NCBI GenBank assembly: GCA_021495925.1
Contig: JAKEKT010000007.1
Location: 310,001-374,000, forward strand
Direction: 5' to 3'
Origin: Diplodia intermedia
Taxonomy: Eukaryota; Ascomycota; Dothideomycetes; Botryosphaeriales; Botryosphaeriaceae
Length of the DNA: 64,000 nucleotides
Shown here: positions 44,478 to 55,538 of the stretch, in pieces
Position numbering within the stretch: the stretch's first letter is position 1
How the letters are laid out: each line of letters begins with the position of its first letter
Program-made: the position numbers and the translations under genes
The notes under the pieces: generated by a model
What the model was told of the DNA's origin: nothing
Database searches by the model: none
Seen by the model: the letters and a program-made list of their open reading frames with translations, nothing else

Positions 44478-47400
44478 TGAAAACGGGTGGACGGAGTTCA
44501 GCGACGGGAAATTCTCGGTGTTGCAGTGGATATTCGGACAGGGAATCGTTGGGATTTATGGAATGGCCAGGGTGTATGCGGTGTTTTGTTTTGGATGGGA
44601 CATGATTTCCATGCATCGCTTATGCATGCAAGTCGATTTTTGGGATGACTGGGGGTCTCCGGGAAGAAAATTCTCAAGCGCTTTTTGGACGTATCTGTCG
44701 CTACTCGTTTACAGCGCGGTTCATGTTTGTTTTGGCGGCTCCTTTGTTTGATCTTTGGGTCATTTAATTTCCGATACTCTTGATACCTGCCGCGTCGTTT
44801 ACAGGAAGCATCTCTTAATCAGCAAGTTTTTGGCGAAGTACATGAAACATCTAGAGCAATTGCTACATGACACCTTGAACGACGCTCAAACCATAGCGAT
44901 TTCTGCAAGCAGAAATGATGTATCCATGATATCACAGTCCGTCGCAACGTCAAGATCTTCAGGCTTTGGAGGGTGGTCTGACAGCGGCAAGCCGTCAATC
45001 GGAAACTTTCCCAGCCTGTTATCCTCAACCCTGTCTTTAGGGCACCATCACATTCGATACTGTGCCGCGCGAGAGACTTGGCAATTTTTTTTTCTCCCTT
45101 CCATTTACCCCGCAGTACATGCCCACCAGTGTCCAATCTCATTTTCCTTCCATGCATGTTCCAACTGCAGGCTCCCAGCTGCAGGTATTACCGCAAGTTC
45201 TCGACCTTGCAGCATCTCAAAAAATAGGGCATGCGTGATGGTTGGATGGGTGGGACGATCGCGCGCCCGGCTCTTTCCGCGACAAAACTGACGACGACGA
45301 CGACGACGATGAAGAAAGAAGACGGGAAGACGGCAGTCTGGATGAGATGGATGATAGGCAGGCAGGCACGTGGCCATCGTACCACCTTCCCAACACGACC
45401 TCTTGTCACATTTCTTCTGGCCCGGAGCAACCTCCTATTATCGCCTCTCTTCTTTTTTTATCTACAGAATTTAACCCGAGTATTGTGTATCTTGGATGAA
45501 TGTGCCTGAGAGTGAGGTGAGAGGGCGGGGGGGTGGGGGGTCCATGGGATTGGATAGGGTCATTCCGGAACACGGAACGACGACCCCGCGATTCCATCAC
45601 CTCCTCCTCCTCCTCCTCCTAGCCCCCACTCTCCATCTTTCCCTTCCTCTTCCCGCCCTCCCCCAGGAAATCCTTCTTTTCAGCCCATTTCCACCACCCC
45701 CGGAAAAGCAGGGACGGAAGTCGAAGGAAGGGGCGTACAACACGTGGCGAAAGATAGCGCGTGGGGCCCCGGAAGGATGGGGGGGAGAAGGGAAGGAAAA
45801 GAGGCTTGCGTATGCTTTCGTCTGTTTAACCGGGGATCCCGTTCTTTCGATCGAGAGAGCGGCAGGGAGGGGGGTGGGCGCGCGGCGTGTGTGTGAGTCT
45901 GACTCGCAGCTCGTTTCGTCGCGGGGGGGAGGGAGAGAGGGCTGGCTGGTTGGCTGGCGGGGCGAACGAACGAACGAACCGTTGGCTGGCCAGCCAAAAA
46001 AAAAAAAGGCTGCTGCACCGGCCAGGCTGGTCGTCGCGATGAAAAGGCTAGCCACTGATGAGCTGCTTTTTGCTTTGCTGCTCTTGTCATCAGAGAGCAT
46101 TCGGTGGGGGGAAAACATCTCACGCGACCACTCGTTTGATGGATTTGCTGCTGACGGCTCGCTGGGCTATTTGCTGCCGCTCGATGATGGGGCGCGCGCG
46201 GTCGTTTGTTGACCGCAGAGCTCTCCATTGGCGTTGGACGGGAAACGGGGATGATGCACGATCAGCTTCGCACGACGGCCGACGGCGTGCATGCCCGTCC
46301 ATCCGCTGATGGTCCACCTCTCTGCGGTTCCGCTGCGTTACTCGTTGAGACGCGAGCGGGAGGGAAACTATCATGATGTCTATCTATCTGGTGAGACGGA
46401 TGGGGGGGAAAGCGTGCGCGCGCAAAAGGCCATGGTGATAGCCTCAGCGAGCTGCAGGGTTGGCCGTTTCGTGCTGACAACCCCTTCTTCTGGTTGACAG
46501 GCAGGGGGACCCGGACAGCGAGGCACAACAGATGGGCAATGCGGGCTACAGGATTCCATTAGCGGCCAATCCTCATGATTGCGGCTCCATGCACTCGCGC
46601 TGGACCGCGGGGATGGGGGCAAACGCGTAGAGCCGCGAAAGCGGTGTACGTGTGTTGGTGTGCAAGTAGAACGTAGACAGAATAACGCAATAGCTAATAG
46701 CGGGCTAGCTGAGACCGATAGTCTTTAGGTCCAACGTGCGGAGCCGCAAATGTGGAGCGTGCGGCCACGCGAGCAAGCCCGAGAGCAGATGGTTTGGCTG
46801 GGACGGGTATGGGAGCTGCGGCGAACCAATGCAGCTGCGGACGCTAGCATTGGCAGACTTGACAGCTGTGACAGCCCCCTTTCCCGCCGGCGTTTGGGAG
46901 GCACGGCACGGGAAGAGCCCAGATCTCTGGCAGCGCTGGTCGAGGATTGCGAAGCCACATGCCGCCCCCCTCTCCCCGCGCGATGGATGCCCGTGGCGTT
47001 CCTGGGAGGATTGCGGAGATCGGCGGGTTTGATTCGTGGACTGCCTGCAGCGACAGCCTCGCCCTGGCCGCCCGTCTCCGTCTCCGCGGCAGGGCCGAAT
47101 GTGCTGTGAAGTAATTCTACGCTCGGGCTGGGATTGGGGCGTGTGTTGAGGAACGAGCAAAGAAAGAAGGAATCAACGACAAGGCGGCCGTTGGGTGGTG
47201 GCCGGGCGTGACGCGCGCCTGCCTGTCAGCTCTTGATCGCCCGCCCGCTAGCTGCATGACTAAGTCCCCACTTTCGTTGCCCTCTCGATGGTTTGTCGCG
47301 TTTTGATCGCAACGAGCTGACTACTGGCTCTCGCTGTAACCTCCCCGCCTCTCTTCCCCATCATCGAAAACTATGTGCGAGCGGCTCCGAACGGTCCCGG

Positions 47401-48789
47401 TGCGGATGCTGCCTTCGCGCCGTTCGGGTGCACACGGGCTCCCATCCTCCACCTCCACCGTTGCGCCAGCCTTTGCCATTGGCTTGTTTGCTCCATCTAC
47501 CCCGATCCTTTGCGCTTCTCCCACACCGATTTTCCCCATGGGGGACATCAGGCGTGCGGCGGTGGCGGGTCAAAGGCCACTTTGATGCGGATGCGGAGAA
47601 TTTTGCGGAGGCCCGCCCACAGCTACTAACTGACTCTTTCTCCCGTCCTCCATCTCTCTCTCTCTTGCGGTGTGGGCAGGGTACCTTGTCTTTGGTTGCC
47701 ACAACGGAGAGATTGTGGGGCAAAGGGTCACAGCACGATGCATGAGTAAGGGATGCGGCGATGGCGCAACTGTGCAATGCCTCTCCCGCCCTGCCCCAGG
47801 AGATTTGGACGAGGCTTGTTCGATATCGATCTACCGTGGCTTGCGGTAGCTCTGCCGACTTGCTCTATGCGAGTATGACTGATTACTGACTATTCGTTTT
47901 TCAATACTGATGGTAAAAAAGAGAAGGAAATGAACATGACTTTTGGACGACCACACTGTCTGGCCGCATTACGCCATCTTCTCCACGGGCGAAGACGTAA
48001 GATCTGCAGCCCTGTGGGACGCCCGAGATAGTTCCTGACTCCTCTCATCAGTCTACCAACCAAAGAGCTGGAGGTACCTGCGTCATCATCGGGAGACCGC
48101 GCATCATCATTGCTTTGAACTTCACTCCCAAAGCTTACAGTCATCACCGGCCACAGCCGACTACTCCACATGTGGAGTACCGACGATGACAGAAGAGCAC
48201 CCTGTCGTCCCCATGAAGCCTACATGGTGCTGATCAGGGATCGAGGTGCCGCCGCCCCCCACACCACCACAATGTATCCAGAAAGAAGCTGCACGGCGTC
48301 CCACCAACCCGGAACGCGTCACCGGTCCGCTCCGCCGCACGCCACAAGGCGCCCTGCACGACACCGTTCCCTGCGACGCCGTCCACACACATCCTTGGCC
48401 CCCTCCCCACGGCGACACGGGGCCGGGGGCGTCGAGGTCCCAATACTAGACGGCCTCGAGGTTGTATGTACATACATACATACAGCAGCGGCGACCACGG
48501 CCGCGGCCGCGCCCATCTGCCTTTCTTCTCTCCATCGACGCTTCCAGCGCCGCCACCACCACCACCACCGTGTCCCCGACATGGACAGTGTGTAGCCTCG
48601 AAGCCGAACCCACCGCAACGCCTGCAACAGCACCAGCAGCCGCGGCGGCGCCGCCGTTCGGCCCGGCACGCCCGGCGCGGCGGGATCCAGCATGCGGGAA
48701 GGCGAGGTTCGACGAGAGCGCGCGCGCGCGCGCGCGAGGCGAAGCGGGAAGTGGTCCCGGGTCGAAGATGCCGACGACGTCGCAGCAGA
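44478..48789. other. Gene-poor region with simple repeats
   Basis: No gene is supported in over 4 kb. Simple repeats include a GAC/GACGAC run at about 45290-45309, a CTCCTC run near 45600, CGAA units at about 45964, an A run near 45996 and a TACA run near 48468. The many open frames alternate strands and have no domains. Confidence 0.5.
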
Positions 48790-49222
48790 CGACGGTTGTG
48801 CGAGTTTCGAGGGAAAACGCAGCCGAGGCCGTAGATGTCGTCGTCCTGGAAGGGGGACGGGAGGGCCGGCGCTGCGGAGGCGGAGGGGGGAACGTCTTCT
48901 CTTGCGTGGCTGGCGCCGTTTGATGGTGGTGGCGGGATGGTGTTGGGATTGTTGTTGCGTGCGGCGGCTGCTCGTCGTGCTGTTGTGGAGTCCGTGAGGT
49001 GCGCCCGGTTGTCTTTCGTGATCGGGACGTTGTGTGGCTGGATGTCCCCGTGCTCGATGGTTTGGCTGTGGGGGTAGGCCGGGGCCTTATGAAGACACGG
49101 AGAAGATGTGATAGTCTCGAACACGCTTCTGGAGCCATCAGTGAAGGTCTCGACGACTTGGATGATATGTTCGTGCTGAAGACTGCGTAGAAGGCACGCT
49201 TCGACCTTCAGCTTGCTGTTAA
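48790..49222 (-). pseudogene. Relic of a protein kinase gene
   Basis: On the minus strand the order of kinase motifs is kept. SKLKVEACLLRSLQHEHII (alpha-C and beta-4) is followed by QVVETFTDGS (beta-5). HGDIQPHNVPITKDNRAHLTD replaces the catalytic loop and metal-binding strand, with Asp, Asn and the second Asp still recognisable. Then, in the same frame, DDDIYGLGCVF stands for the D-I-W-S-L-G-C motif of subdomain IX. The N-lobe glycine loop, most of the activation segment and the APE motif are missing. The rest is low-complexity sequence, with frame breaks after GCVF. I read it as a decayed kinase gene. Confidence 0.6.
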
Positions 49223-50678
49223 AGCTCGCCTTCCCGCTTTAATCCCTTTTCAGACAATTGTTTTGCATCCATAAAGTCTTCCGCATGTATCTTTTCCATG
49301 GTTGGACTTTGTTCCGGACTCTGGAGACAATGCATCGTCGTTCGGGGCCCAAGGTCCTTGTTTTATGATACGGGCAATCTTCCTCTGATACGTAAACTGC
49401 GTGTGGATAAGTGTCCCCCGGGCCAACAGCCCAAGAATATCTTCTCCCGCCATCATGTGCTAGAGTCACTTCCTCCGAGGGCATCAGCATGGCAGTCCCG
49501 GATAGACAATTTTTGTCTTCACCGCTAAAATCATCTCTTTCTGCCGGATATGAGAGGTCAGTTATGGCGTATGGCCCCGGGTATGCGATCTAAAATAGAG
49601 TGCTGAACAGAGACGCTACTTGACCGCAATTGAAAAATTGCGGCTAAGGTGACAGAGTAAACTTATGTACTTGACATCGAGCTTTACCAGATAGAATGCC
49701 AACATTGGCGTTTCCATTTTCAACCCAGACCCAGTCTTCTAATGACTCGTCGGCGTGCTCCTGGGATTAATAACCTTGCATGGCTTCGACGCGAAAAGGA
49801 AAAGAGGGGAAAGAACACCAACAACAACTACAGTCGCGCAAAGTAATTCCAAACAGCGATACAATCGAAGAGAAGTGATGGGAATACCGTCATGGAAAGC
49901 TTCAGTGAAGCCCATACGCAAAACATGTATCATCCGCATGGGCAGAAAAATTTTGAGCTGATGCATTGAAGTGACGGGCTTGACATCAGAGCTGCAGTTA
50001 GCCCGGGCAGCAACTAATGTGTGTGCCTCAGCCTGGGGGTTGACGGCGCAAATATGATTTTACCATAGTGCTCAATTCCTATCGGAAATTCAAGTAAATA
50101 TCTGCGTGTTCCTGTATAATTGTAAAATATACTCCCATCCCGGTCATGTTTACTTCAGCTGTCCATGTCGGGAGTGTAGCCTACTCGACGTGACACAGAA
50201 TGATCAAACTTACCCACAGGCGCAATCCCATCCGCTAGCCCCTATAAGCAGCTGGGCTTTACGGTTAGTTAAAGCAGATCTCAGGGCAAAGATGTAGAGC
50301 TGAAAGTGATGCAACAACGTCCGGATGTCAACCAAACCATTCATTCGAAGGGCAAAAATCCACATCAACCCACCAACCCATCCCAATATACCATCAAAAT
50401 GACTTACAGCATCACCACAATGACTCTCACCTTGCACTAACAACGTCGTCGAAAACAATAAACAAGAAGAGTCTAAGAAAACAAAACCCCGAATCCACCC
50501 AGCGGCAACCACTTTCCACCCCACACACGGACCACCCACCCACCCACTCACTCACGCCCGCACCCACCGCCCGGCGCGTCATACGTCCGCCGCCAACGAC
50601 GACGCGCGCAATTCCCATCTTCCCATCCACCTCCCCATCCACCTTTCCACACAACAACCCGCCCACCACCGCAAAGCA
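49223..50678. other. Intergenic, upstream of FAM32A-like gene
   Basis: No gene is supported. The last 300 bases before the next start are C- and A-rich (CCACCCACCCACTCACTCAC), a typical fungal leader composition. Confidence 0.55.
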
Positions 50679-51427
50679 ATGCCGGGCTCCGAGTACACCG
50701 CCTTCACGGGCGGCGCGCTCAAGCTCAAAGGCGGCGGCGGCTCCGCCATCGACAAGAAGAAAAGGAAGAAGACGAAGACGAAACCGACAACGTCCACCGC
50801 CGACACCGAAGCCACGGCCTCCGCCTCCGCCGCCGCCGCCGTCGCGAAAAAGGAACAAGAAGAAGACGAGCAGCAGCGATCGGCACTGCAGCGCGCCCTC
50901 GCCGATGAGGACGGGGATGAGGACGAGGACAAGCTGGATAGTGGTGGTGGTGGTGGTGATGGTTCGAAGAAGCGGGAGAAGAAGAAGAAGAGGAATGAGT
51001 CGTCTGGTGGTGGTGGTGGAGAGGACGGAGAGGACGAACAACGGCGGTTGGGCAGGGCGGTGGCGGCGCACAGGCACAAGACGGAGGCGGAGAGGAAGTA
51101 TGAGGAGAGGAGGCGGAAGAGGGTGAGTTGGACTGTTTTACCCTTTTACACGGCGCGCGCGCAGTGGAGCTCGCGGTGGCTGTTGCGCGGAGAGAGAGGG
51201 AGAGAGGGAAAGGGAGTTCTCGGCTGACATGTTTCTTTTTCTGTGCAGTTGGATGAAAGGTTGAAGCGCGAGGGCGTCAAGACGCACAAGGAGCGCGTCG
51301 AGGAGCTGAACAAGTACCTCAGCACGCTGAGCGAGCACCACGACATGTGAGTAACCCCCCTGCGGTGACGCTGGGGTAATTACGGGGAGCTGACGAGATG
51401 CGCAGGCCGAGAATCGGACCCGGATAA
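50679..51427 (+). CDS. FAM32A-like nuclear protein (DUF1754)
   Basis: Exons are 50679-51122, 51249-51346 and 51406-51427, closing to 187 aa. The N-terminal 145 residues are low-complexity: a short MPGSEYTAFTGGALKLKGG start, then Lys, Glu, Ala and Gly runs. The C-terminal 40 residues are the family signature LDERLKREGVKTHKERVEEL followed by NKYLSTLSEHHDMPRIGPG. In the human protein this tail reaches into the spliceosome catalytic centre during the second step, so a splicing role is possible here too (inference from family). The last coding exon is only 22 nt and encodes just PRIGPG plus part of the Met. Automated callers could easily miss it. The N-terminus has expanded Gly and Lys runs. Confidence 0.92.
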
Positions 51428-51895
51428 CACGTGTGTTGGATGCGGTGCGCATGGCAGTTCGTTTTGGGGATTTGCAGCGTGGAGTTTTGGCGTACGGTGG
51501 GGAATGGTACCTCTAGACATCGTCCATGGAATCAATCGTGTGTCTGCAGAAAAAAAAACGCTTCATCCTTCATGAAACTATTCCGTTAAAGGTTTACGTG
51601 TCGTCAGTTGGAGCCCGTATCTATGTCCGGACACTTGCTTCGATTGCACACGCAGGGAACGTGGAATCCGTTGCGGACTTGTAAGCTAAAGTTTTCTGGT
51701 CTCCATGCAAAGGAAAACAGATCGTGTGTAAGAATTGACACCGCGGACGAGATCCGTGGCCCTTGTGTGAGGATTGCGACTTTGAGCTTTTCAAGAGTGT
51801 CTTTGTCGCCCCGGGGGATTGAGCTTGTAACGGCCGAACATAGCAGAATGCTTGGTCCCCCTCCACGGCGAGTGAGAAAAGAAATTGGCCCACTT
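51428..51895. other. FAM32A 3' flank
   Basis: No gene seen. It leads directly into the palindromic repeat. Confidence 0.5.
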
Positions 51896-52042
51896 CCACG
51901 GTGCATTATACCCGCGCGTAGTTGAATACAAAATTCGGACGTAAATGTGCGCATTTAAAACTCACATTCACGTCTAGATCTTGTATTCAGCTACCTATAT
52001 AAGTGTGGTGATGCAGTATCTGCGTAAGGAAGATGCGGGTGA
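51896..52042 (-). mobile_element. Palindromic MITE-like element, copy B (inverted to copy A)
   Basis: This is the reverse-complement match of 30092-30236. Its internal fold-back spans 51921-51991. GTTGAATACAAAATTCGGAC pairs with the right arm ending GTCTAGATCTTGTATTCAGC around a TTTAAA centre. Homology stops at about CACGG on the left and GCGGGTG on the right. These may be the true element ends. There is no coding capacity. Confidence 0.7.
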
Positions 52043-52279
52043 GCCAGTTCCTTTCACCCCCTGTGCCTCTGCAGTCTTGGGCATGGAATTAAGAGAAAAT
52101 GTCTTGAATTTTGTAATGTATCTCCTTCATTTGGAGGCTGTCATGGCAGGCAACCGTGCTCAGAAAATTGCAACAGAGCTTGCCATATGACCTCCCAATC
52201 CCATTGCCGCAATGTAGACCATATATTCAGCCATCGGGTGGAGCTCCTGCTCGAACCACGGGCTTCCCCGCGCCTTCAC

Positions 52280-52771
52280 TCAAGGCTTCATCACGCGGAT
52301 GATGTTGGTCTCGAAGATGGCAGAGTTCTTGCCGGTGTTGTCGTTCTTGATCTGTTTGGCTCTGGTTGGCACTTTGGATGCTGGCTATGTGGTGCAAGAA
52401 GAGTGCAATGGCGATTCGGGGAGTGAGAGTGCAGGGTGAGTTCGGTGAAGAAGCGCAGGCGTGGCGCATTTCAACTCGCGGGGCTTGTTTGCGACGAAGT
52501 GGAAAGTGGGACTCATCTCTCTGTGGGCAGGGAAGAAGCAACTCACCTCGTAGCGCGGGTCATCCTCCGAAGCCTTGACGTTGTGACCGGCCATGCGGGC
52601 GTCCTTGGTGATGACGCTCATGATGGTGCCGTGGGAGACGGGCGTGTTGGAATCGGGACCTGGGAAGTGGGGCGTGTGAGTGGAAGCTTGAGTGAGTGAG
52701 GCAGGACACTGAGGTGACGCACCGCCAATGGCCTTGTAGAGAACCTTCTGGTCGACCTGGTAGCGAGGCAT
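52280..52771 (-). CDS. Small TUDOR-fold protein (DUF2945, hypervirulence-associated type)
   Basis: Exons are 52771-52723, 52659-52547 and 52351-52280, closing to 77 aa. Exon 1 gives MPRYQVDQKVLYKAIGG, a beta-barrel start. Exon 2 gives TPVSHGTIMSVITKDARMAG and then ASEDDPRYE. Exon 3 gives IKNDNTGKNSAIFETNII followed by RVMKP. The order of V-x-Y, a G-x-I strand, P-R-Y-E-I and a T-G-K stretch ending in ETNI matches the single-domain TUDOR proteins of PF11160. One cryptococcal member has been linked to virulence and carbon metabolism. No biochemical activity is established, so I assign none. Intron 2 (195 nt) is long relative to the exons. Confidence 0.85.
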
Positions 52772-53397
52772 GGTTTCTCGTCGTGGGTGTACGGGTGTGA
52801 GCTTGGGTGGTTGGTGTGTCACGGTGTGGGTTGAGAATGGAGTGGATTGTGTGGATGCGCGTTGTAATATAGATGGAAGAGGGTGGTGCGTGGTTGAAAT
52901 GTGGAAGGGCACGGGGGGGCTAGTGGTGCCTTCCTGAATCACACAGGCTACGACGCGCTCGCCAATCCCATCCCGCCAAACGCATCAGGTCAGCTGAAGC
53001 TTCGCCATGGGCGACAGAACAGGTTGGGATCTCGTGGCTTTTCTCACGGGCCAGTTGAAGCAAATGTTCGGTCGCAAGTCCCTCGCGCTCCATCACGTGC
53101 AGCGTTCCTGTTCAGATGACTGCTTCACTTCCCCACCATATTAAGAGCCAGATTTGTTTGAAATGATATCACTTGGTAGACTCGATGCTATTTACAAGAG
53201 ACTGTAGAATCATCATATGTACTCTGGAAAGCTCCCCGCCGGATATGCACAGTGGCAGAGAAAGCCCCAAAATCCGAAATATGCACAGGGATCTGAAAGG
53301 AAAAGTATTTACAGAAAGGCATTGCAAAGCCCAGAAATCCAAAGAAGAACGCCAATCGTGATAGGAACCCAGGTTCTGTCTTCGTGTAGTCAAATCG
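52772..53397. other. TUDOR gene promoter and oxidase 3' flank
   Basis: Both neighbouring genes are on the minus strand. No gene or repeat seen. Confidence 0.55.
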
Positions 53398-55538
53398 TTA
53401 CTTCTTGGTAGTAGTCGTAGCCTTCGTGCTTGAGGTGCTCGAAGTCTTGGTCTTGTCGTCCTTCTTGGTTGTTGAGGACGAAGTGATAGTCGCAGTGTTG
53501 GCCGAGGTGGTAGTGGCACCTGATTTGGAGCTGGTTTTGCTCGAGGTGGTGACAGTCTGGAAACCTGTCGAAGCAGTGCTCCAGTACGCCTCAAGAGCAG
53601 ACTCGACCTCGTGCTGATCGGCATAGCTATCAACAGCTGCAAAGGCAGCGAGCTTGGACTGGATGGCTTCATCGGTGAAGTCGGCCTCGGTGATGTCTCT
53701 AGCGCGCCACTGAGGATCCATAGGGTCGAGGAAGAGCGTCTCGTTCTTGTTGTAGCCAAAGTCTTCCAGCTTGTCCACGTCAAAGGCGGCCATCATGTCG
53801 TTGTCCTATCGAGCCAAGTTAGCATGGATATGTAATGGTGATACAGGAAGGCTTGTTCTGGCGGACGTTCGGCGCCAACCCAACTGGGAAAGTCATGCGC
53901 CTTGTCCGCCAAAAACACCAACCCCGTCTCTACACTATGACTTACCTCGTGCACTAGGTTATGGCAGTGGAAAAGATAGGGCTGAGCTCTGTTTGGCCCG
54001 AAGCGCGCAACGACCTTGGCTTTCTCGTTTTCACCGAGCAAAACAACATCCTTGAGGCCGTTTTTCTCGTACTCGAGCACGGGGCGGTTGCCCCCCGTGC
54101 GCGAGATGACCTGGAAGTCAACGAGATGGATGTGGATTGGGTGGGACCACCCGCCAGAGCTGTTCTCGAGCTCCCATACTTCAACAGCACCACGCTTGGG
54201 CTTAGCCAGGATACGGTTCTCAACATCGGCGAAAGTGACGCCGTTGATGGTCCATTCGCCGCCCTTTCTCTCGAACTTGAAGCTACGGTCGGGGACGGTT
54301 CTAACCGGAGGGTAAGGCACAGACCTCAGGGTGCTGGGAAGAGGCGCGTCGGGAGTCGTGACCTTGTTACCGACCACAAAGCGCATGACCTTGTCTGTGC
54401 TGTTGTAGTCCTCGTCCGCCTGCACATTGCGGTTGTTACGCATGGTAACGTTCTTTCCGGCGAACTGGGCAAAGTCGACGACAATCTCCCAACGCTCGGC
54501 CATGGCGATGTGAAGCAGGTCAGTCTTGACCGGAGAAGAGAGCAGACCAGCATCAGAGGCGATGACATTGAACTCAATCTTCTGGCCGAGAGCACCGTCG
54601 GCCTCGAGCCAAAGTTGGAAAGCCCGGGAGATGGCAGTGTCGAGCATGCGGAAGCGGTACTTGCGAGGCTCAACCTTCAGGTATGGCCAGGGTTGCCCGT
54701 TGACCTGGTCCTTGCGTTATTATATATTTCACAATAACCTTTTCATACGAGTGGGCTGTTCCCTCATTGACGCGACTGTTATACAAGAAAAGATGATGAC
54801 TTACGTGGATGACATCGCCCCACAAGCTGACGGTCTCGCCGGCCGGGGAGAAGAGCTCGCCATTGGCTTGATATTGCTTCGATGACAGGGCCATCGGGAT
54901 ATCGTAAGGACCGGACGGCAGATTGAGCGCATCTTCGTTCTTGTCGTGTAGGAGGTAGAAGCCCGCCTGCCCAAAGTATGCGTTTTCGGCCGTGTGGAAA
55001 ACTGCATGGTCGTGGTACCACAGCGTCCTCCCACTTTGATAATTGCCGTAGTAGTAGTCTTTGTATTGGCCTGAATTGGTCGTATCCTCTGCCCAGCCAT
55101 CGAATGGAGCGAAAGATGGAGAACCGTGCAAATGGACACTGTTCGCACGCCCACCGCTGCGGTTGATGAAGCGAACCACGGTTTCCGTTCCCCTCTCCAC
55201 CTTGAAGGTCGGACCAGGCGAGACTCCATCGTAGCCAACCAGGTTTGCCTTGCCAAGGCCTGGGTAGACTTGCTGCTGGAGAGGGAGAATGTTGATCTCG
55301 TAGTAGTCGATGGCGCCGCCAGTCTTGGGATTGGTGTAGGTGCTAAGCAAGTCAGTGAGCCACTCGGAAGAAGGCAAGAAACTTGAGATACGTACGCTTT
55401 CTTCTCCTTGACCGGGGGAGTAGGGAGAGGAAATTCGTAGAAGTTCTTGTACACCGGGCTGAGCCACTTGTCATCACCAGCGAGTGTGCCGGCAACGAGA
55501 AGGGCGCCCACGCCCAAATGAACGGATCCGAAGAGCAT
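53398..55538 (-). CDS. Secreted multicopper oxidase, bilirubin-oxidase-like
   Basis: Exons are 55538-55396, 55342-54805, 54704-53946 and 53805-53398, closing to 615 aa. A signal peptide (MLFGSVHLGVGALLVAGTLAG) is followed by three cupredoxin domains. All copper ligand motifs are present: HLHG (H118, H120), WYHDH (H158, H160), HPIHIH (H415, H418, H420) and HCHNLVHEDNDMM (H473, C474, H475, H479, M484). The form HCHNLVHE with an acidic residue after it and an axial Met points to the bilirubin oxidase/CotA-like group rather than fungal laccases, which read HCHIAWH. The substrate is uncertain. The C-terminal 70 residues are a Ser/Thr/Lys-rich tail (SSSTTKKDDKTKTSST), probably O-glycosylated. No GPI signal ends it. 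Introns are 53-140 nt and canonical. Confidence 0.94.

Noticed and set aside
45496..46212. A 238-codon open frame on plus in the gene-poor region
   Set aside because: It is rich in simple repeats (CTCCTC, CGAA, poly-A) encoding low-complexity peptide, and the opposite strand is equally open.
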